The notes: generated by a model from the sequence alone, not told the origin. Shown: positions 1 through 9,526, counted from the stretch's first letter. The stretch: DNA of 64,000 nucleotides from Clostridium weizhouense (GCF_019431045.1 NZ_JAHXPT010000003.1:248001-312000); one strand, 5' to 3'. Made by a program: numbers and translations.

Positions 1-759
1 TATATTAGCTAGCCATTCTTCTCTCATTAATTCAAGCTCTTTTCTTTCTATTTCATTTCTTCTTAATGTATCAGATAAATCATTTATATTTTCAAATACC
101 TCTTTATATATGCCGTTATTTTTTGTATATAAAGTATAATTTCCATTTGATAGTATATCTATATTTCCGATTATTTCTGATATAGGTTTAGTTAATTTTC
201 TGCTAAATAAATATCCAAATATTAAAGCAATTAAAGCATCTATAATGAGTGTCACAATTACTATTATTTTTATTTGATATATGGCTGCATTTAAAGAGTA
301 ATTTATTGTTACCCTATCTGCATATGAACTAGGTAAGGCCAAAATTATATTTATATGACTATTAGTTAAATCTTTTTCTAAAACAAAATTTACATAAGGT
401 CTTTCTTTATATTTATAGGTATTAACTATATCAAAAGGAGTGTACTTCTTAGGTACTCCTTCTGGCATATTTATACTATATATTTCTTCACCATAATCAT
501 TTAAGACTTGTATCCAAGCACCTAGCTTTTCTAATAAATTAATTCCATCTTCTGATACAATTAAATTTCCATCTTTTTCGTACATATATTGCTCAAAATC
601 TCTTGCAAATGTTTCTGGACTATTTAAATTTTTATTGTTTTTTATATTTTGAAAACCAGATAAATAAAGGCCTAATATAGTCATAATGTTTAGTATTACT
701 ACTAATATAACAACTGCAACAATAGTGAATATAAATTTTCCAGTCACCTTCCACTTCAT
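1..759 (-). CDS. Sensor histidine kinase, N-terminal part (runs off the left edge)
   Basis: This is an open frame starting with ATG at 759 and still open at base 1, giving about 253 residues. It starts 2 bases after the stop of the response regulator, so the two form a two-component operon. A transmembrane helix lies at about residues 8-33 and an extracellular sensor region at about 34-170. A second transmembrane helix (IKIIVIVTLIIDALIALIFG) leads into a HAMP-like stretch (SRKLTKPI) and a linker helix ending REEWLANI, which is the sequence normally found just before the phospho-accepting histidine of a HisKA domain. The catalytic half lies outside the window. The signal sensed cannot be told. 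The neighbouring ABC exporter suggests a cell-envelope or peptide-stress signal, but that is inference. Confidence 0.85.
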   Translation of the reverse strand, partial: MKWKVTGKFIFTIVAVVILVVILNIMTILGLYLSGFQNIKNNKNLNSPETFARDFEQYMYEKDGNLIVSEDGINLLEKLGAWIQVLNDYGEEIYSINMPEGVPKKYTPFDIVNTYKYKERPYVNFVLEKDLTNSHINIILALPSSYADRVTINYSLNAAIYQIKIIVIVTLIIDALIALIFGYLFSRKLTKPISEIIGNIDILSNGNYTLYTKNNGIYKEVFENINDLSDTLRRNEIERKELELMREEWLANI

Positions 760-761
760 TT

Positions 762-1472
762 TTAATCTTCCTTTACAGATAATTTATATCCAAGACCTTT
801 AACTGTAATAATATATTTAGGCTTAGACGGATCATCTTCTATCTTTTCTCTTATCTTTCTTATATGAACCATTATAGTATTGTCAAAACCTATATAATCT
901 TCTCCCCATACTTTATCACATAATTTTTCTTTACTTATAATTTGATTCTGATTATGTGCTAATAAAGATAATATTTTAAATTCCTTAGCTGTTAATTCTA
1001 TCGTTTTTTCACCTTTTGTTATTTCTGCTCTATTTTCATTTAATATATATGGGCCAAATTTTATTATTTTTTCTTTGTTCTCTATATCATTAGTTTTATT
1101 AGTATAATTTGCTCTCCTTAAATGAGCCTTTATTCTAAAAGCAACTTCTTTTGGACTAAATGGTTTAGTTATATAATCATCTCCACCAATAGCAAATCCT
1201 AATATCTTATCTAGTTCCTCTGTTTTAGCTGATAGAAATAATATAGGTACATTAGAATTATTTCTTATATTTTTACATATTTCATAACCTTCCCCGTCCG
1301 GAAGCATTATGTCTAATATAACTAAATCAGGTTTTACTCTTTCAAATTCATCTATTCCTTCTTTCATAGTCTTTGCTGTATATATTTCACTAAAACCCTC
1401 TTTTTTCAATACTGTTTCTAATAATTTTAAAATTTCAATTTCATCATCTACTATTAATATTTTCTTATCCAT
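762..1472 (-). CDS. OmpR/PhoB-family response regulator
   Basis: The protein has 236 residues, the standard length for the family. An N-terminal receiver domain (about 1-118) contains the acidic pair DD at 9-10, the phospho-acceptor Asp54 in VILDIMLPDGEG, and Lys103 in the ITKPF motif. A C-terminal winged-helix DNA-binding domain (about 138-232) has the family signature TVKGLGYKL near its end. It is co-transcribed with the truncated sensor kinase that follows it. It probably controls nearby genes such as the ABC exporter at 1.7-4.4 kb, a common arrangement in Firmicutes. The exporter has its own upstream region, and the target is not shown by the sequence. Confidence 0.93.
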   Translation of the reverse strand: MDKKILIVDDEIEILKLLETVLKKEGFSEIYTAKTMKEGIDEFERVKPDLVILDIMLPDGEGYEICKNIRNNSNVPILFLSAKTEELDKILGFAIGGDDYITKPFSPKEVAFRIKAHLRRANYTNKTNDIENKEKIIKFGPYILNENRAEITKGEKTIELTAKEFKILSLLAHNQNQIISKEKLCDKVWGEDYIGFDNTIMVHIRKIREKIEDDPSKPKYIITVKGLGYKLSVKED

Positions 1473-1681
1473 ATTTAACTCCTGTTCTTTATTTATCTAA
1501 ATTTATAATATTACTTATATTTTTTATAGGTAATATTATAATATCGGATAAACTCTTTTATTTCTTAAATTAATAAAGTATTTATTTAAATTAAAGTCTA
1601 ATTAACTTTAAAAATTAATTAATACTATGTAAACTATTATCATTTTACACTAATAGTAGATATTATAAAATGCATTTACAA

Positions 1682-2455
1682 TTAAAGTCTCTTACTATTT
1701 GTGAAATTTTTACAAGCTATTAAAGGTAATGTAATTATTAATATTATTGATATAATAACTGATAATATTCTATACATAAATGGAATTTGATTACTAACCA
1801 TTAATTGACTCATCATAGCCCAATTAGGAGTTAGTGCTATAAAGTTTAATAATGATTTTGATGCCCATCCTTGAAGAAAGAATGGAATTGCCATAATTGC
1901 TCCCCCTAATATAAAAGGCATTACCGATGATTTAAATGCTGATGATAAAGTTAATCCTATTTGTGCAAATAAGAATGAACCTAGTATTATAGATGCTATA
2001 ACAATTAAATACATTTGCAATATTGTAATATCTGATCCAGTATTTTTAAAATACCATAAGCTTTTAATTGGCTCATTTAAATTTTTAAATCCTTCAAGTA
2101 CAAATGCTCTTAAACCTATAATTAATGCAAATGAACCATTAATTAAAGATAAAGCTATTCCACCTGCTATACCTTTTGCTATAGCTATATATTTTTTACC
2201 ATTCTTTGTTGTATTTATTAAACCAACCATGTTAGATTCATATTCTTTTGTATAATTTCCCGATATAACTATAAACATTACTAATCCAATAAGTGGAATT
2301 GATCCTTCTATCTTATAAAATATATCTGCATAAGTTTCTAATATTTCAAATTTTCTTATTAAAATAAATCCAAAAGCTAATAAAAATCCCCAAAGTATTA
2401 AAACACTTTTTTTACTTAATATTTTTCTTAATTCTGCTTTTACTAAATTTGTCAT
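1682..2455 (-). CDS. ABC transporter permease subunit (ABC-2 type)
   Basis: This 257-residue membrane protein has about six hydrophobic segments, starting with VLILWGFLLAFGFILI and ending with LSVIISIILIITLPLIAC. It is the last of three co-directional genes (permease, ATPase, permease), with a GAGGTG ribosome binding site and only 3 bases between it and the ATPase gene. ABC-2 type permeases pair with one ATPase to export peptides, lipids or drugs. Here the two permeases differ in size and sequence, so a heterodimeric exporter is likely. No substrate can be deduced. Confidence 0.8.
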   Translation of the reverse strand: MTNLVKAELRKILSKKSVLILWGFLLAFGFILIRKFEILETYADIFYKIEGSIPLIGLVMFIVISGNYTKEYESNMVGLINTTKNGKKYIAIAKGIAGGIALSLINGSFALIIGLRAFVLEGFKNLNEPIKSLWYFKNTGSDITILQMYLIVIASIILGSFLFAQIGLTLSSAFKSSVMPFILGGAIMAIPFFLQGWASKSLLNFIALTPNWAMMSQLMVSNQIPFMYRILSVIISIILIITLPLIACKNFTNSKRL

Positions 2456-2458
2456 ATA

Positions 2459-3346
2459 TTACACCTCTTTTGCATTTTCTAAGTCAAAATAAAACATATA
2501 AACATCTTCAAATCTTGCACATGTTGGCTCTACATTTCTTTCATTTGGCGCTGTATCTGATACCACTCTTAATATAGTTGAATTAATATCTCTTTGAATG
2601 CTTACAACCTTATATTTATCTTGAATTCTATTAAATTCATCTTCATCATTAACTATTATGTTATACACTTTATTATTCATATCTGATAATATTTCTTTAT
2701 GAGTACCTTTCATAAGAAGTTCACCTTTTTTTATCATTATAGTTTCTTTGGCTACTGATTCTATATCTGATATTATATGAGTTGAAAGTATTATTATTTT
2801 ATCTCTTGATATCTTAGCTATTAGATTTCTAAACCTAGTTCTTTCTTGTGGATCTAGTCCTGCTGTGGGTTCATCCAAAACTATTATTTTAGGATCATTT
2901 AATAAAACTTGTGCTATACCAACTCTTCTTTTCATTCCACCTGAAAATTTACCAATAGCCTTATTTCTTACATCATAAAGACCAACTAATTCTAATAATT
3001 CATCTACTCTACTATTTAAATTTCTTCCACGCATTCCTTTTAATGCACCAACATATTTTAAAAACTGTTTTGCTGTAAAATTTTTATATACTCCAAATTC
3101 TTGTGGCAAATAACCAATAATATCTCTATATTTATCATCTAGTTCAAATATGTTCTTACCGTTATAACATATTTCTCCTTTATCTGGTTTTATAAGAGTT
3201 GTTATTTGCTTCATTAAAGTTGTTTTACCAGCACCATTTGGTCCTAATAATCCATAAACTCCATTTTCTAATGTTACTGTTATACCATAATTAGCTTTTT
3301 TTCTTCCATATATTTTTGTTAAATCTTTTATTTCTAATTTATTCAT
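2459..3346 (-). CDS. ABC transporter ATP-binding protein
   Basis: This is a nucleotide-binding subunit with Walker A GPNGAGKTT, Q-loop region GYLPQEFGVY, signature FSGGMKRRVGIAQ, Walker B IIVLDEPTAGLDPQ and switch His in LSTHI. The ATG at 3346 is preceded by GGAGG at a good distance and begins MNKLEIKDL. An in-frame TTG at 3361 lies inside that ribosome binding site and is an unlikely start. The product is about 295 residues. The C-terminal about 80 residues look like the extra domain found in BcrA-type ATPases. The gene lies between two permease genes, so it powers that exporter at the cytoplasmic face. Confidence 0.93.
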   Translation of the reverse strand: MNKLEIKDLTKIYGRKKANYGITVTLENGVYGLLGPNGAGKTTLMKQITTLIKPDKGEICYNGKNIFELDDKYRDIIGYLPQEFGVYKNFTAKQFLKYVGALKGMRGRNLNSRVDELLELVGLYDVRNKAIGKFSGGMKRRVGIAQVLLNDPKIIVLDEPTAGLDPQERTRFRNLIAKISRDKIIILSTHIISDIESVAKETIMIKKGELLMKGTHKEILSDMNNKVYNIIVNDEDEFNRIQDKYKVVSIQRDINSTILRVVSDTAPNERNVEPTCARFEDVYMFYFDLENAKEV

Positions 3347-3361
3347 AATTAATTCCTCCAA

Positions 3362-4387
3362 TTATCTATTTATATATTTTGTTCTGCTTATTCCAAAGCA
3401 TAATGTAGTTGAAACTATAAAAATTACTATTAATACAATTATTATTAGATTTACAATACTAACTCCGTGCCCAAGTATACTAACTTCTCCCATATAACTT
3501 GCAATTATATTTTTAAAACTAAATATCAAATCATAATAGTTACCATATAAAAATACTGAAAGTATTATTGACGGCATAAATTTTATCGTTGTTATCACCT
3601 TTCCTAAAACGATAAACAATCCAAAAACGCTTATTGAACTTATAGATGATGTGCTTATGAATGAACAGAACATTGATACCATAGCCCATCCCTCAAACAT
3701 TAACAATGCTATTATAATGTTTGTTAATACGTATTGATTTATTGTTGGATTTCCATTTAGCATTGCTATATTATCAACTATTCTAAATGCTTCTAAATTT
3801 CCATTGATAGGTGAACCATACTCAATATAAGTTATAATAAATGCTACTGATAAATATATACTATAAATTACTATAGGAATTAAAAATGAAACTATTATCT
3901 TAGCATTTAATGCTTTCTTTTTTTGTTTTGATGAAAGTATAATATCTTTTACTGATGATATTATTTCATCAGTATATAGATTAGATATTATTATCATTAT
4001 GATAACAAGCATTGCTATATTTATAAGTGGATTTGTTGCTCTATAGCTAAACACTTGCCAAAATCCTATATCTTCATATTTTGAACTTTTTAAATTATCA
4101 ATTTTTTCTTTAGCGATTGAAGTTAATGTTTTTGAAAATTCATCTCCATCATTTTTCTGATTAACCATATCCTCTAAAACTGATAATTTAATATCGAATT
4201 TTTCATTAGCTATTTCTAACTTGTCCTTATTATCTTGAATATATCCTTTTTGTTCATCTATATAAGAATTTTCTATTTCTAACGTTGGTTTAATAAATGA
4301 CATTATTAATAATGTAAAAGTTAATATTACTAATGAAATTATCATTCCTTTAGATTTAATTAATTTTTTAATTTCCCAGCTTATCAT
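3362..4387 (-). CDS. ABC transporter permease with large extracytoplasmic loop
   Basis: The 341-residue protein opens with a transmembrane helix (about 14-33). A long, Lys/Glu-rich soluble loop (about 38-110) and a cluster of further membrane helices follow. This is the usual shape of ABC-2 permeases that export peptides or act on the envelope. A strong ribosome binding site (GGAGG, 8 bases before ATG) makes it the first gene of the permease-ATPase-permease operon. It ends 15 bases before the ATPase start. The partner permease at 1682-2455 is smaller and lacks the long loop. The substrate is unknown. Confidence 0.78.
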   Translation of the reverse strand: MISWEIKKLIKSKGMIISLVILTFTLLIMSFIKPTLEIENSYIDEQKGYIQDNKDKLEIANEKFDIKLSVLEDMVNQKNDGDEFSKTLTSIAKEKIDNLKSSKYEDIGFWQVFSYRATNPLINIAMLVIIMIIISNLYTDEIISSVKDIILSSKQKKKALNAKIIVSFLIPIVIYSIYLSVAFIITYIEYGSPINGNLEAFRIVDNIAMLNGNPTINQYVLTNIIIALLMFEGWAMVSMFCSFISTSSISSISVFGLFIVLGKVITTIKFMPSIILSVFLYGNYYDLIFSFKNIIASYMGEVSILGHGVSIVNLIIIVLIVIFIVSTTLCFGISRTKYINR

Positions 4388-4582
4388 TTTTTGTCCTCCA
4401 TTTCTGTTTTCCTTTCCTGTCTATGTTTATATATTAATATCTTAAGCTTATATAAATATAACCTTAACCTTAAATCATCCTTAATTAATGGTTACTAGCA
4501 TATTATTAGTAAAAAAATCTCTATAATCTTAGATTTTATCAGACTTTTATGATTTGAAAACTCCATAATTTATCTAAAAAAA

Positions 4583-4629
4583 AATCGAGTAGGTGGCAGA
4601 TAAAATAACTATCTACCTCCTACTCGATT
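4583..4629 (-). terminator. Rho-independent terminator of sodA
   Basis: AATCGAGTAGG and its complement form the outer part of a hairpin of about 20 bp. On the minus strand a run of nine T follows, just downstream of the superoxide dismutase stop. Confidence 0.85.
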
Positions 4630-4667
4630 AGGCATAGTGCTAATTTTTTAAAATTTCTATATATTCA

Positions 4668-5282
4668 TTAAATTGAAAAATTCATATATAATCCTTCTAC
4701 TTTTCCCCAATCAATAACGTTCCAAATATTTTTAACATAATCTGCTCTTAAGTTTTGATATTTTAAGTAGTACGCATGTTCCCAAACATCAATACATAAT
4801 ATAGGGATAAAGCCATTACTTAAAGGATTGTTTTGATTTAATACACTTGTTACAGATAATTTTCCATCTTTATCTTTAACTAAAAATCCATATCCTGATC
4901 CAAATTGTCCTATTGCAGCATTGCTTATTTCAGTTTTTAAATTTTCTAAATTTCCAAAAGTTTTATTTATTTCATCTAATAATTCTCCTTCTGGAGCTTT
5001 TTTAGGGGTTGGAGAAAGAACAGAAAAATATAAATTATGATTAAATACTCCTCCACCTTGATTTATTACTCCTTGTCTAATTCCTTCAGGTATAGATTCT
5101 GTATCGGATAATATTCTTCCTAATGATTTTCCATTAGTAAAATCTTCATGACCTTCTAAAATCTTATTTAAATTAGTTACATATGTTTGAAGATGTTTAT
5201 TATAATGTATATTTATTGTCTCCTTATCTATATATGGTTCTAAAGCATCATAAGCATATGGTAAATCAATTTTATTAAACAT
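4668..5282 (-). CDS. sodA: Superoxide dismutase, Mn/Fe family
   Basis: The enzyme dismutates superoxide to oxygen and hydrogen peroxide in the cytoplasm. Its 204 residues are the normal length. The four metal ligands are visible: His26 (INIHYNKH), His82 (FNHNLYF), and Asp165 and His169 in the signature DVWEHAYY. The outer-sphere glutamine is carried in NQNNPL and a glycine cluster precedes His82, the pattern of manganese-type rather than iron-type enzymes. Cambialistic use cannot be excluded. It is monocistronic with its own terminator. In an anaerobe it protects during oxygen exposure. Confidence 0.95.
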   Translation of the reverse strand: MFNKIDLPYAYDALEPYIDKETINIHYNKHLQTYVTNLNKILEGHEDFTNGKSLGRILSDTESIPEGIRQGVINQGGGVFNHNLYFSVLSPTPKKAPEGELLDEINKTFGNLENLKTEISNAAIGQFGSGYGFLVKDKDGKLSVTSVLNQNNPLSNGFIPILCIDVWEHAYYLKYQNLRADYVKNIWNVIDWGKVEGLYMNFSI

Positions 5283-5522
5283 AAATATCTCTCCTTCAAT
5301 TAAAATATTTTATTTCTTTTTAATATAGTATGGATAAATAATCTCTTTTTTATAATATAATATTTTTAATTTATAGGATAATTATAACATAAATTTAAAA
5401 TAATCAATAGTATTTATTAATTAATTTTAATTGTTTATTGATAAATATAATATAATTATATTTATCAATAAAATATACAAATAAATTTTATAGTCTAAAT
5501 TACGATTAGCTTAAAGCTAAAA

Positions 5523-5564
5523 GTGTAGAGTAACTAATATTAAACTATATTAGTTACTCTACAC
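5523..5564 (-). terminator. Perfect 18-bp hairpin, probable terminator
   Basis: GTGTAGAGTAACTAATAT and its exact complement are separated by 6 bases. On the minus strand TTTTAG follows. It lies downstream of the gene remnant and the Nudix gene, so it probably ends that transcript. Confidence 0.6.
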
Positions 5565-5589
5565 CGTTATTTAATAGTATTTAATTATT

Positions 5590-5754
5590 CTAATCATATT
5601 GTTTTACTACTTTGTTGTCTTTAATTAATTTTGCTATACTGCCTTATCCTACATTACTTGAAACTCTATATACATTCCCAGTATTAATTCTGCTAGAACA
5701 CAATCTGATTCAATATAAAACCCATAAATTTCTTCTGATATAGCATAATATCTT
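5590..5754 (-). pseudogene. Remnant of a broken gene downstream of the Nudix hydrolase
   Basis: Immediately after the Nudix stop codon the minus strand reads RYYAISEEIYGFYIESDC and continues to a stop. In a shifted frame it continues with GSIAKLIKDNKVVKQYD and a stop. Protein-like composition spread over two frames, with internal stops and no start codon or ribosome binding site, suggests the decayed 3' end of a gene. The family is not recognised. It could instead be chance coding-like sequence. Confidence 0.4.
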
Positions 5755-6315
5755 TTAATACATATATTTAATTTTTTTATTAAATTTATTATAAAGATTT
5801 ATCATATCTGGTTCATTAGAATAAAGATGTATTTTATTTATAGGAATCCATTTAACTCCACTATTTTCATCTTCTTTAACAATAAGTTCTTCACTTTCAT
5901 CACATTCTAAAAGATAAGCGATCGATAAATGTAAGTGAGGTGAAACATACTTTCCATTTTTAAAATGTCCTATGACAGGTAAAACATCTAAAGATAATAT
6001 ATCAGAAGTAACTGATGTTACATTCTTAATTCCAGTTTCTTCTTTAGCTTCCTTTATTGCAACATAAAGTAAATCATTATCACCATCAGCGTGTCCACCG
6101 GTCCAAGCCCAAGTTTTATAAATATTATGATGAATCATTAATACCTTATCTCTATTTTTATTTACTATATATCCAGAACTTGTGATATGTGCTAGAGGAT
6201 TTTCTCTTGTAAGTATATTATTATATGCTTTAATACACTGTAAAATTAATTCTTTATCTTTTAATTCTTGTTCATTATATGGTATATAACTTTCTATTTG
6301 TTTAACCCAGTTCAT
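5755..6315 (-). CDS. Nudix hydrolase family protein
   Basis: A Nudix fold is indicated by the box starting GGHADGDND and ending IKEAKEETGI, within a 186-residue protein. The REUXEEXGU core is present with Lys in place of Arg (KEAKEETGI), and the catalytic Glu pair is intact. The upstream Glu of the box is replaced by Asn, so metal binding may differ. The middle of the protein (HITSSGYIVN) matches single-domain Nudix proteins annotated as pyrophosphohydrolases for nucleotide or sugar diphosphates. The ATG at 6315 has a GGAG-type ribosome binding site. The substrate is unknown. Confidence 0.85.
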   Translation of the reverse strand: MNWVKQIESYIPYNEQELKDKELILQCIKAYNNILTRENPLAHITSSGYIVNKNRDKVLMIHHNIYKTWAWTGGHADGDNDLLYVAIKEAKEETGIKNVTSVTSDILSLDVLPVIGHFKNGKYVSPHLHLSIAYLLECDESEELIVKEDENSGVKWIPINKIHLYSNEPDMINLYNKFNKKIKYMY

Positions 6316-6571
6316 AACTGCTCTCCTTATATATTGTATCTTAGTATTATAATTAATACTTTATTATTACTTCTTAATATTAATTATAAAAAGATTTTTT
6401 ATTTAAATATTTAATAAGTTCTCCATTAGAAGAGGTTTTCCATAATAAATAATCAACTATAAATGTTTAAATTATAGTTTCCCAATTAACATATTTTCAC
6501 TCCATTCATAGGTATATAAGTTTATTTTATTATAAAGTACTTATATTAATTAATAATACAACTTAATCTTT

Positions 6572-6604
6572 TATATTTAAATAGCACTATACTATTTAAA
6601 TATA
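6572..6604. repeat. 13-bp perfect inverted repeat upstream of the DUF434 gene
   Basis: TATATTTAAATAG and its exact complement are separated by 7 bases, 80 bases before the start of the gene at 6683. It could be an operator or an mRNA hairpin. The rest of 6316-6682 is AT-rich and shows no gene. Confidence 0.4.
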
Positions 6605-6682
6605 AAAACTTCAATAAATTCTACCAAATATAACAAATAAAAGTTATAATATTATTTATTATAACTTTAGGAGGTAAAATTT

Positions 6683-7393
6683 ATGACACAAGTAGTGCAA
6701 AGAGGTTTTGTTTCTTCAGATAAAATTGAATTTAATGATAAAAATTTAGGACTTTTAAAAGAAGCACAAACTGATATATGTTTTTTATTAAACCGTGGAT
6801 ATGGATTAGATAAAACAATTGAATTTATAGGTAATCATTTTCTATTTTCAGCAAGACAAAGATTAGCATTAAAAAGAGTTATATCTTCACAAGAAAATAT
6901 TAAAATAAGAGAAAAGAGTGAAGTTAAAAACTCATATAAAGATAGCATAGTACATATTGATGGATTAAATCTAATTATAACATTAGAAGTTGCTTTATCT
7001 AATTCTATTATCTTTCGTTCTATGGATGGAACAATAAGAGATTTAGCAGGACTTCGTGGAACTTATAAGCTAATTGATAAAACAGATATTGCTATTAAAT
7101 TAATTGGTGAAAAATTAAATCAAATGAAAATTAAAAAGGCTATATTTTATCTAGATTCACCTGTTTCTAATACTGGTAGATTAAAAATGAGAATACTAGA
7201 GTTACTTTCTAATTTTAATTTTGATTTAGAGGTTTTTCTTGTACCTAATGCAGATGTTATATTAAGTAAATTAGATTATGTTATAACTAGTGATGCAATT
7301 ATATTAAATACATGTAAAAATTGGATTAACCTAGCTTATAAAATTATAAGTGAAGATTTATGTAATGTTTCATATATTGATTTTTATAGCTAA
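6683..7393 (+). CDS. DUF434 domain-containing protein
   Basis: The 236-residue cytoplasmic protein has the features I associate with the DUF434/COG2454 family. A helical N-terminus contains LLNRGYGLDKTIEFIGNHF. A C-terminal Rossmann-like half contains HIDGLNLIITLE, RDLAGLRGTYK, FYLDSPVSNTGRLK and a late VITSDAIIL. The acidic residues in DG, LDSPVSNTG and TSDA suggest a nuclease-like or metal-binding pocket (PIN/Toprim-like), but the biochemical role is unknown. AGGAGG lies 7 bases before the ATG. It is a single-gene unit followed by a strong terminator. Confidence 0.75.
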   Translation: MTQVVQRGFVSSDKIEFNDKNLGLLKEAQTDICFLLNRGYGLDKTIEFIGNHFLFSARQRLALKRVISSQENIKIREKSEVKNSYKDSIVHIDGLNLIITLEVALSNSIIFRSMDGTIRDLAGLRGTYKLIDKTDIAIKLIGEKLNQMKIKKAIFYLDSPVSNTGRLKMRILELLSNFNFDLEVFLVPNADVILSKLDYVITSDAIILNTCKNWINLAYKIISEDLCNVSYIDFYS

Positions 7394-7397
7394 AAAT

Positions 7398-7438
7398 AGA
7401 CTATCTCAAAAAACATAGAAAGTTTTTTGAGATAGTCT
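7398..7438. terminator. Bidirectional terminator
   Basis: A 17-bp perfect stem (AGACTATCTCAAAAAAC and its complement) has a 7-base loop and lies between converging genes. The T-rich tail reads on the plus strand (CTTTAATTAATTTTT). The arm sequence AGACTATCTCAAA recurs in the terminator at 21666. Confidence 0.85.
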
Positions 7439-7449
7439 TTAATTAATTT

Positions 7450-9084
7450 TTATGCTGCTGTTTTAGTTGCTAATGTATTTGATATATTATTTATTCTTGA
7501 AATACTTGCATTTGGTATTGTGTTTTTATTATCATTCTTATTATTTTCTTTACACCAATCTATAAATGCATCTCTTACAATAATATGAGTATCATTTGCT
7601 GGATTTGATCCTCCACAGTTTTTAAATGCTGTGAATCCATCTCCACCTGTAGCTAAGAAATCTGGAACTGCTGTTGTTAAAACTTCAGTATCACTTATTG
7701 CAGTTCCATCTTCTTTAGTTATATTAGTAATTCTATTTCCAGATGGTAATTTAGAATCATAAGTAAACTTAATTCCTGATACTTGTATACCTTTACCACC
7801 ATCACAAACTGCTTGTTCTAAAACTGCCTTTAAATCAGATTTTTTCATATTTAATTTATAAATTGTATTATCAAAAGGCATAAATTTCCACATAGTTCCG
7901 ACTGTAATATCACCAGTTGGAATGTCTATTCTTAATCCACCATTATTTTGAAATCCTACTTGTGCATTAACAGCTTCTCTAGTAACATCAGTTGACCAAT
8001 TTCCTAATATAGATGATCCGTATGGAGAAAATTCTTGTACTCTAGTAAGATCTTTATCAGTATTTCTTCCAATCACTTCATTAGTTATTGGAGCTGTTCT
8101 TTCATTAGAATCTTTTACTATCTTGTCTATATCATTATCAATGTTTGGATTTTTACTCTTATATCCATTTTCATTATCTAAAGCAACATATGATTTTTCA
8201 TAAGATGGTGTTTCAAACTTAACTTTTTTATCGTTAGTTACTGTTAATTTAGCATTTACATAACCTTTTCCATAAGAATTAGCTATATAAACTGGTATAT
8301 TAGTCTTTGTAGCAACTGCAGATACTTTTGAGTGAGTATGTCCTCCAAATACTGCATCTACATTTTTAAGGTTATTAGCCATATCAAATACTGGTCCTGT
8401 AGCATTATCCCTATTATCACCCTCATGAACTAATACTAAAGTTACATCTGCTAGCTTCTTTTCTTTAATTTCTTGTGCAACTGAATTTATTTCAGTTGTA
8501 AGATCTTTAAATTCATAATTTTTTACAAAATCAGGTAAGACAATTGATGGAGTTTCTGTTGTAATACCACCTATAACTGCAATTTTAATTTTGTCTTTAG
8601 TTATAATTTTATATGGTTCAAATACTCTTTTCCCTGTTGTTTTATCATAAAGATTACTACAAATTATTGAGTATCCTGCACCTTTCATTGTAGTATTGAT
8701 TATAGTATCTAGTCCCCAATCAAATTCATGATTTCCAAGAGTAGTTACTTCCATTCCTATTTTAGTCATAACTTCTTGAACTGGAACCCCTTTCATAATG
8801 TTAGACGTAGCAGATCCTTGATATAAATCTCCCCCACCAAGAATTAATGTTCTATCTGGATTAGATTTTTTTATATTGTTTAACCTTTCAGCTAAAACTG
8901 CTGCTGCTGGATTTCCAGATGAATCTGTTAATGCACCATGAAAATCTGTTATTTCAACAATGTCAAAATTCTTTACATTATCCTGAGCATATGTTATTAA
9001 TGGAAATCCTGTTAGTAATGTAATTGATAAAGATAATGTAGTTAAAAATGAAATTACTTTTTTAGATTTTAGTAAATTTTTCAA
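7450..9084 (-). CDS. Secreted 5'-nucleotidase / 2',3'-cyclic phosphodiesterase
   Basis: An N-terminal signal peptide (KKVISFLTTLSLSITLLTG, cleavage near the Ala of TYAQD) directs export. The metallophosphatase domain shows the full motif set: DFHGAL, GGGDLYQGS, LGNHEFDWG, VHEGD and GGHTHSK. The C-terminal nucleotidase domain (about 340-520) contains NNGGLRIDIPTGDIT and ATGGDGFTAF for nucleoside binding. The length of 544 residues fits the single-unit UshA/YfkN class. It probably releases nucleosides and phosphate from extracellular nucleotides. No LPXTG motif is present, so it is likely free or loosely wall-bound. It is monocistronic with an AGGGGG ribosome binding site. Confidence 0.92.
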   Translation of the reverse strand: MKNLLKSKKVISFLTTLSLSITLLTGFPLITYAQDNVKNFDIVEITDFHGALTDSSGNPAAAVLAERLNNIKKSNPDRTLILGGGDLYQGSATSNIMKGVPVQEVMTKIGMEVTTLGNHEFDWGLDTIINTTMKGAGYSIICSNLYDKTTGKRVFEPYKIITKDKIKIAVIGGITTETPSIVLPDFVKNYEFKDLTTEINSVAQEIKEKKLADVTLVLVHEGDNRDNATGPVFDMANNLKNVDAVFGGHTHSKVSAVATKTNIPVYIANSYGKGYVNAKLTVTNDKKVKFETPSYEKSYVALDNENGYKSKNPNIDNDIDKIVKDSNERTAPITNEVIGRNTDKDLTRVQEFSPYGSSILGNWSTDVTREAVNAQVGFQNNGGLRIDIPTGDITVGTMWKFMPFDNTIYKLNMKKSDLKAVLEQAVCDGGKGIQVSGIKFTYDSKLPSGNRITNITKEDGTAISDTEVLTTAVPDFLATGGDGFTAFKNCGGSNPANDTHIIVRDAFIDWCKENNKNDNKNTIPNASISRINNISNTLATKTAA

Positions 9085-9385
9085 AATAAAATCCCCCTTT
9101 TACGTATATTTTGTATTTTTACATAAAAATCCATCAAAGTAATTATATACTATTTTATTCCTATTTTCCATTAAGAAATGTTTAACTAAAACATAGATTT
9201 TTTAATTTTATATTTATTCTATTACTTTATTTAAACATATCATTATTAATAACTTGACAAATAATTATTTTAGTACTAATATGCTTTATTTATTATGAAA
9301 TTATTATTTGTATATGTTTTCTTGTATTTTTTTTATATCTTTTTTATTGTTTAACATATCATTTAATAATCACCTTCATGTAAAG
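9085..9385. other. AT-rich intergenic stretch with no gene
   Basis: This is the upstream region of the nucleotidase gene. I see no open frame with a ribosome binding site, no strong hairpin and no RNA gene here. Confidence 0.6.
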
Positions 9386-9526
9386 TTATTCTAGTTTATT
9401 TTTAACCTTTTCCAAATAATTCTTTTGCTCTACTATATTTTCTTCAAAATTTTCTACTGCATTTTTAGTAAAATTCCCTACTCGTGACATATTTAAAAAT
9501 TTTTCTTCATTAGTCTTTTTATTCAT
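9386..9526 (-). CDS. Small 46-residue helical protein
   Basis: This short reading frame starts with ATG at 9526, with AGGAGG 9 bases upstream, and ends at TAA. The product begins MNKKTNEEKFLNMSRVG and ends YLEKVKNKLE. It is highly charged and predicted to be mostly alpha-helical, with no hydrophobic membrane segment. The strong ribosome binding site is the main reason to call it. The family is not recognised. It stands alone between the activating-enzyme terminator and the nucleotidase gene. A regulatory peptide or spore/stress small protein would be guesses. Confidence 0.65.
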   Translation of the reverse strand: MNKKTNEEKFLNMSRVGNFTKNAVENFEENIVEQKNYLEKVKNKLE

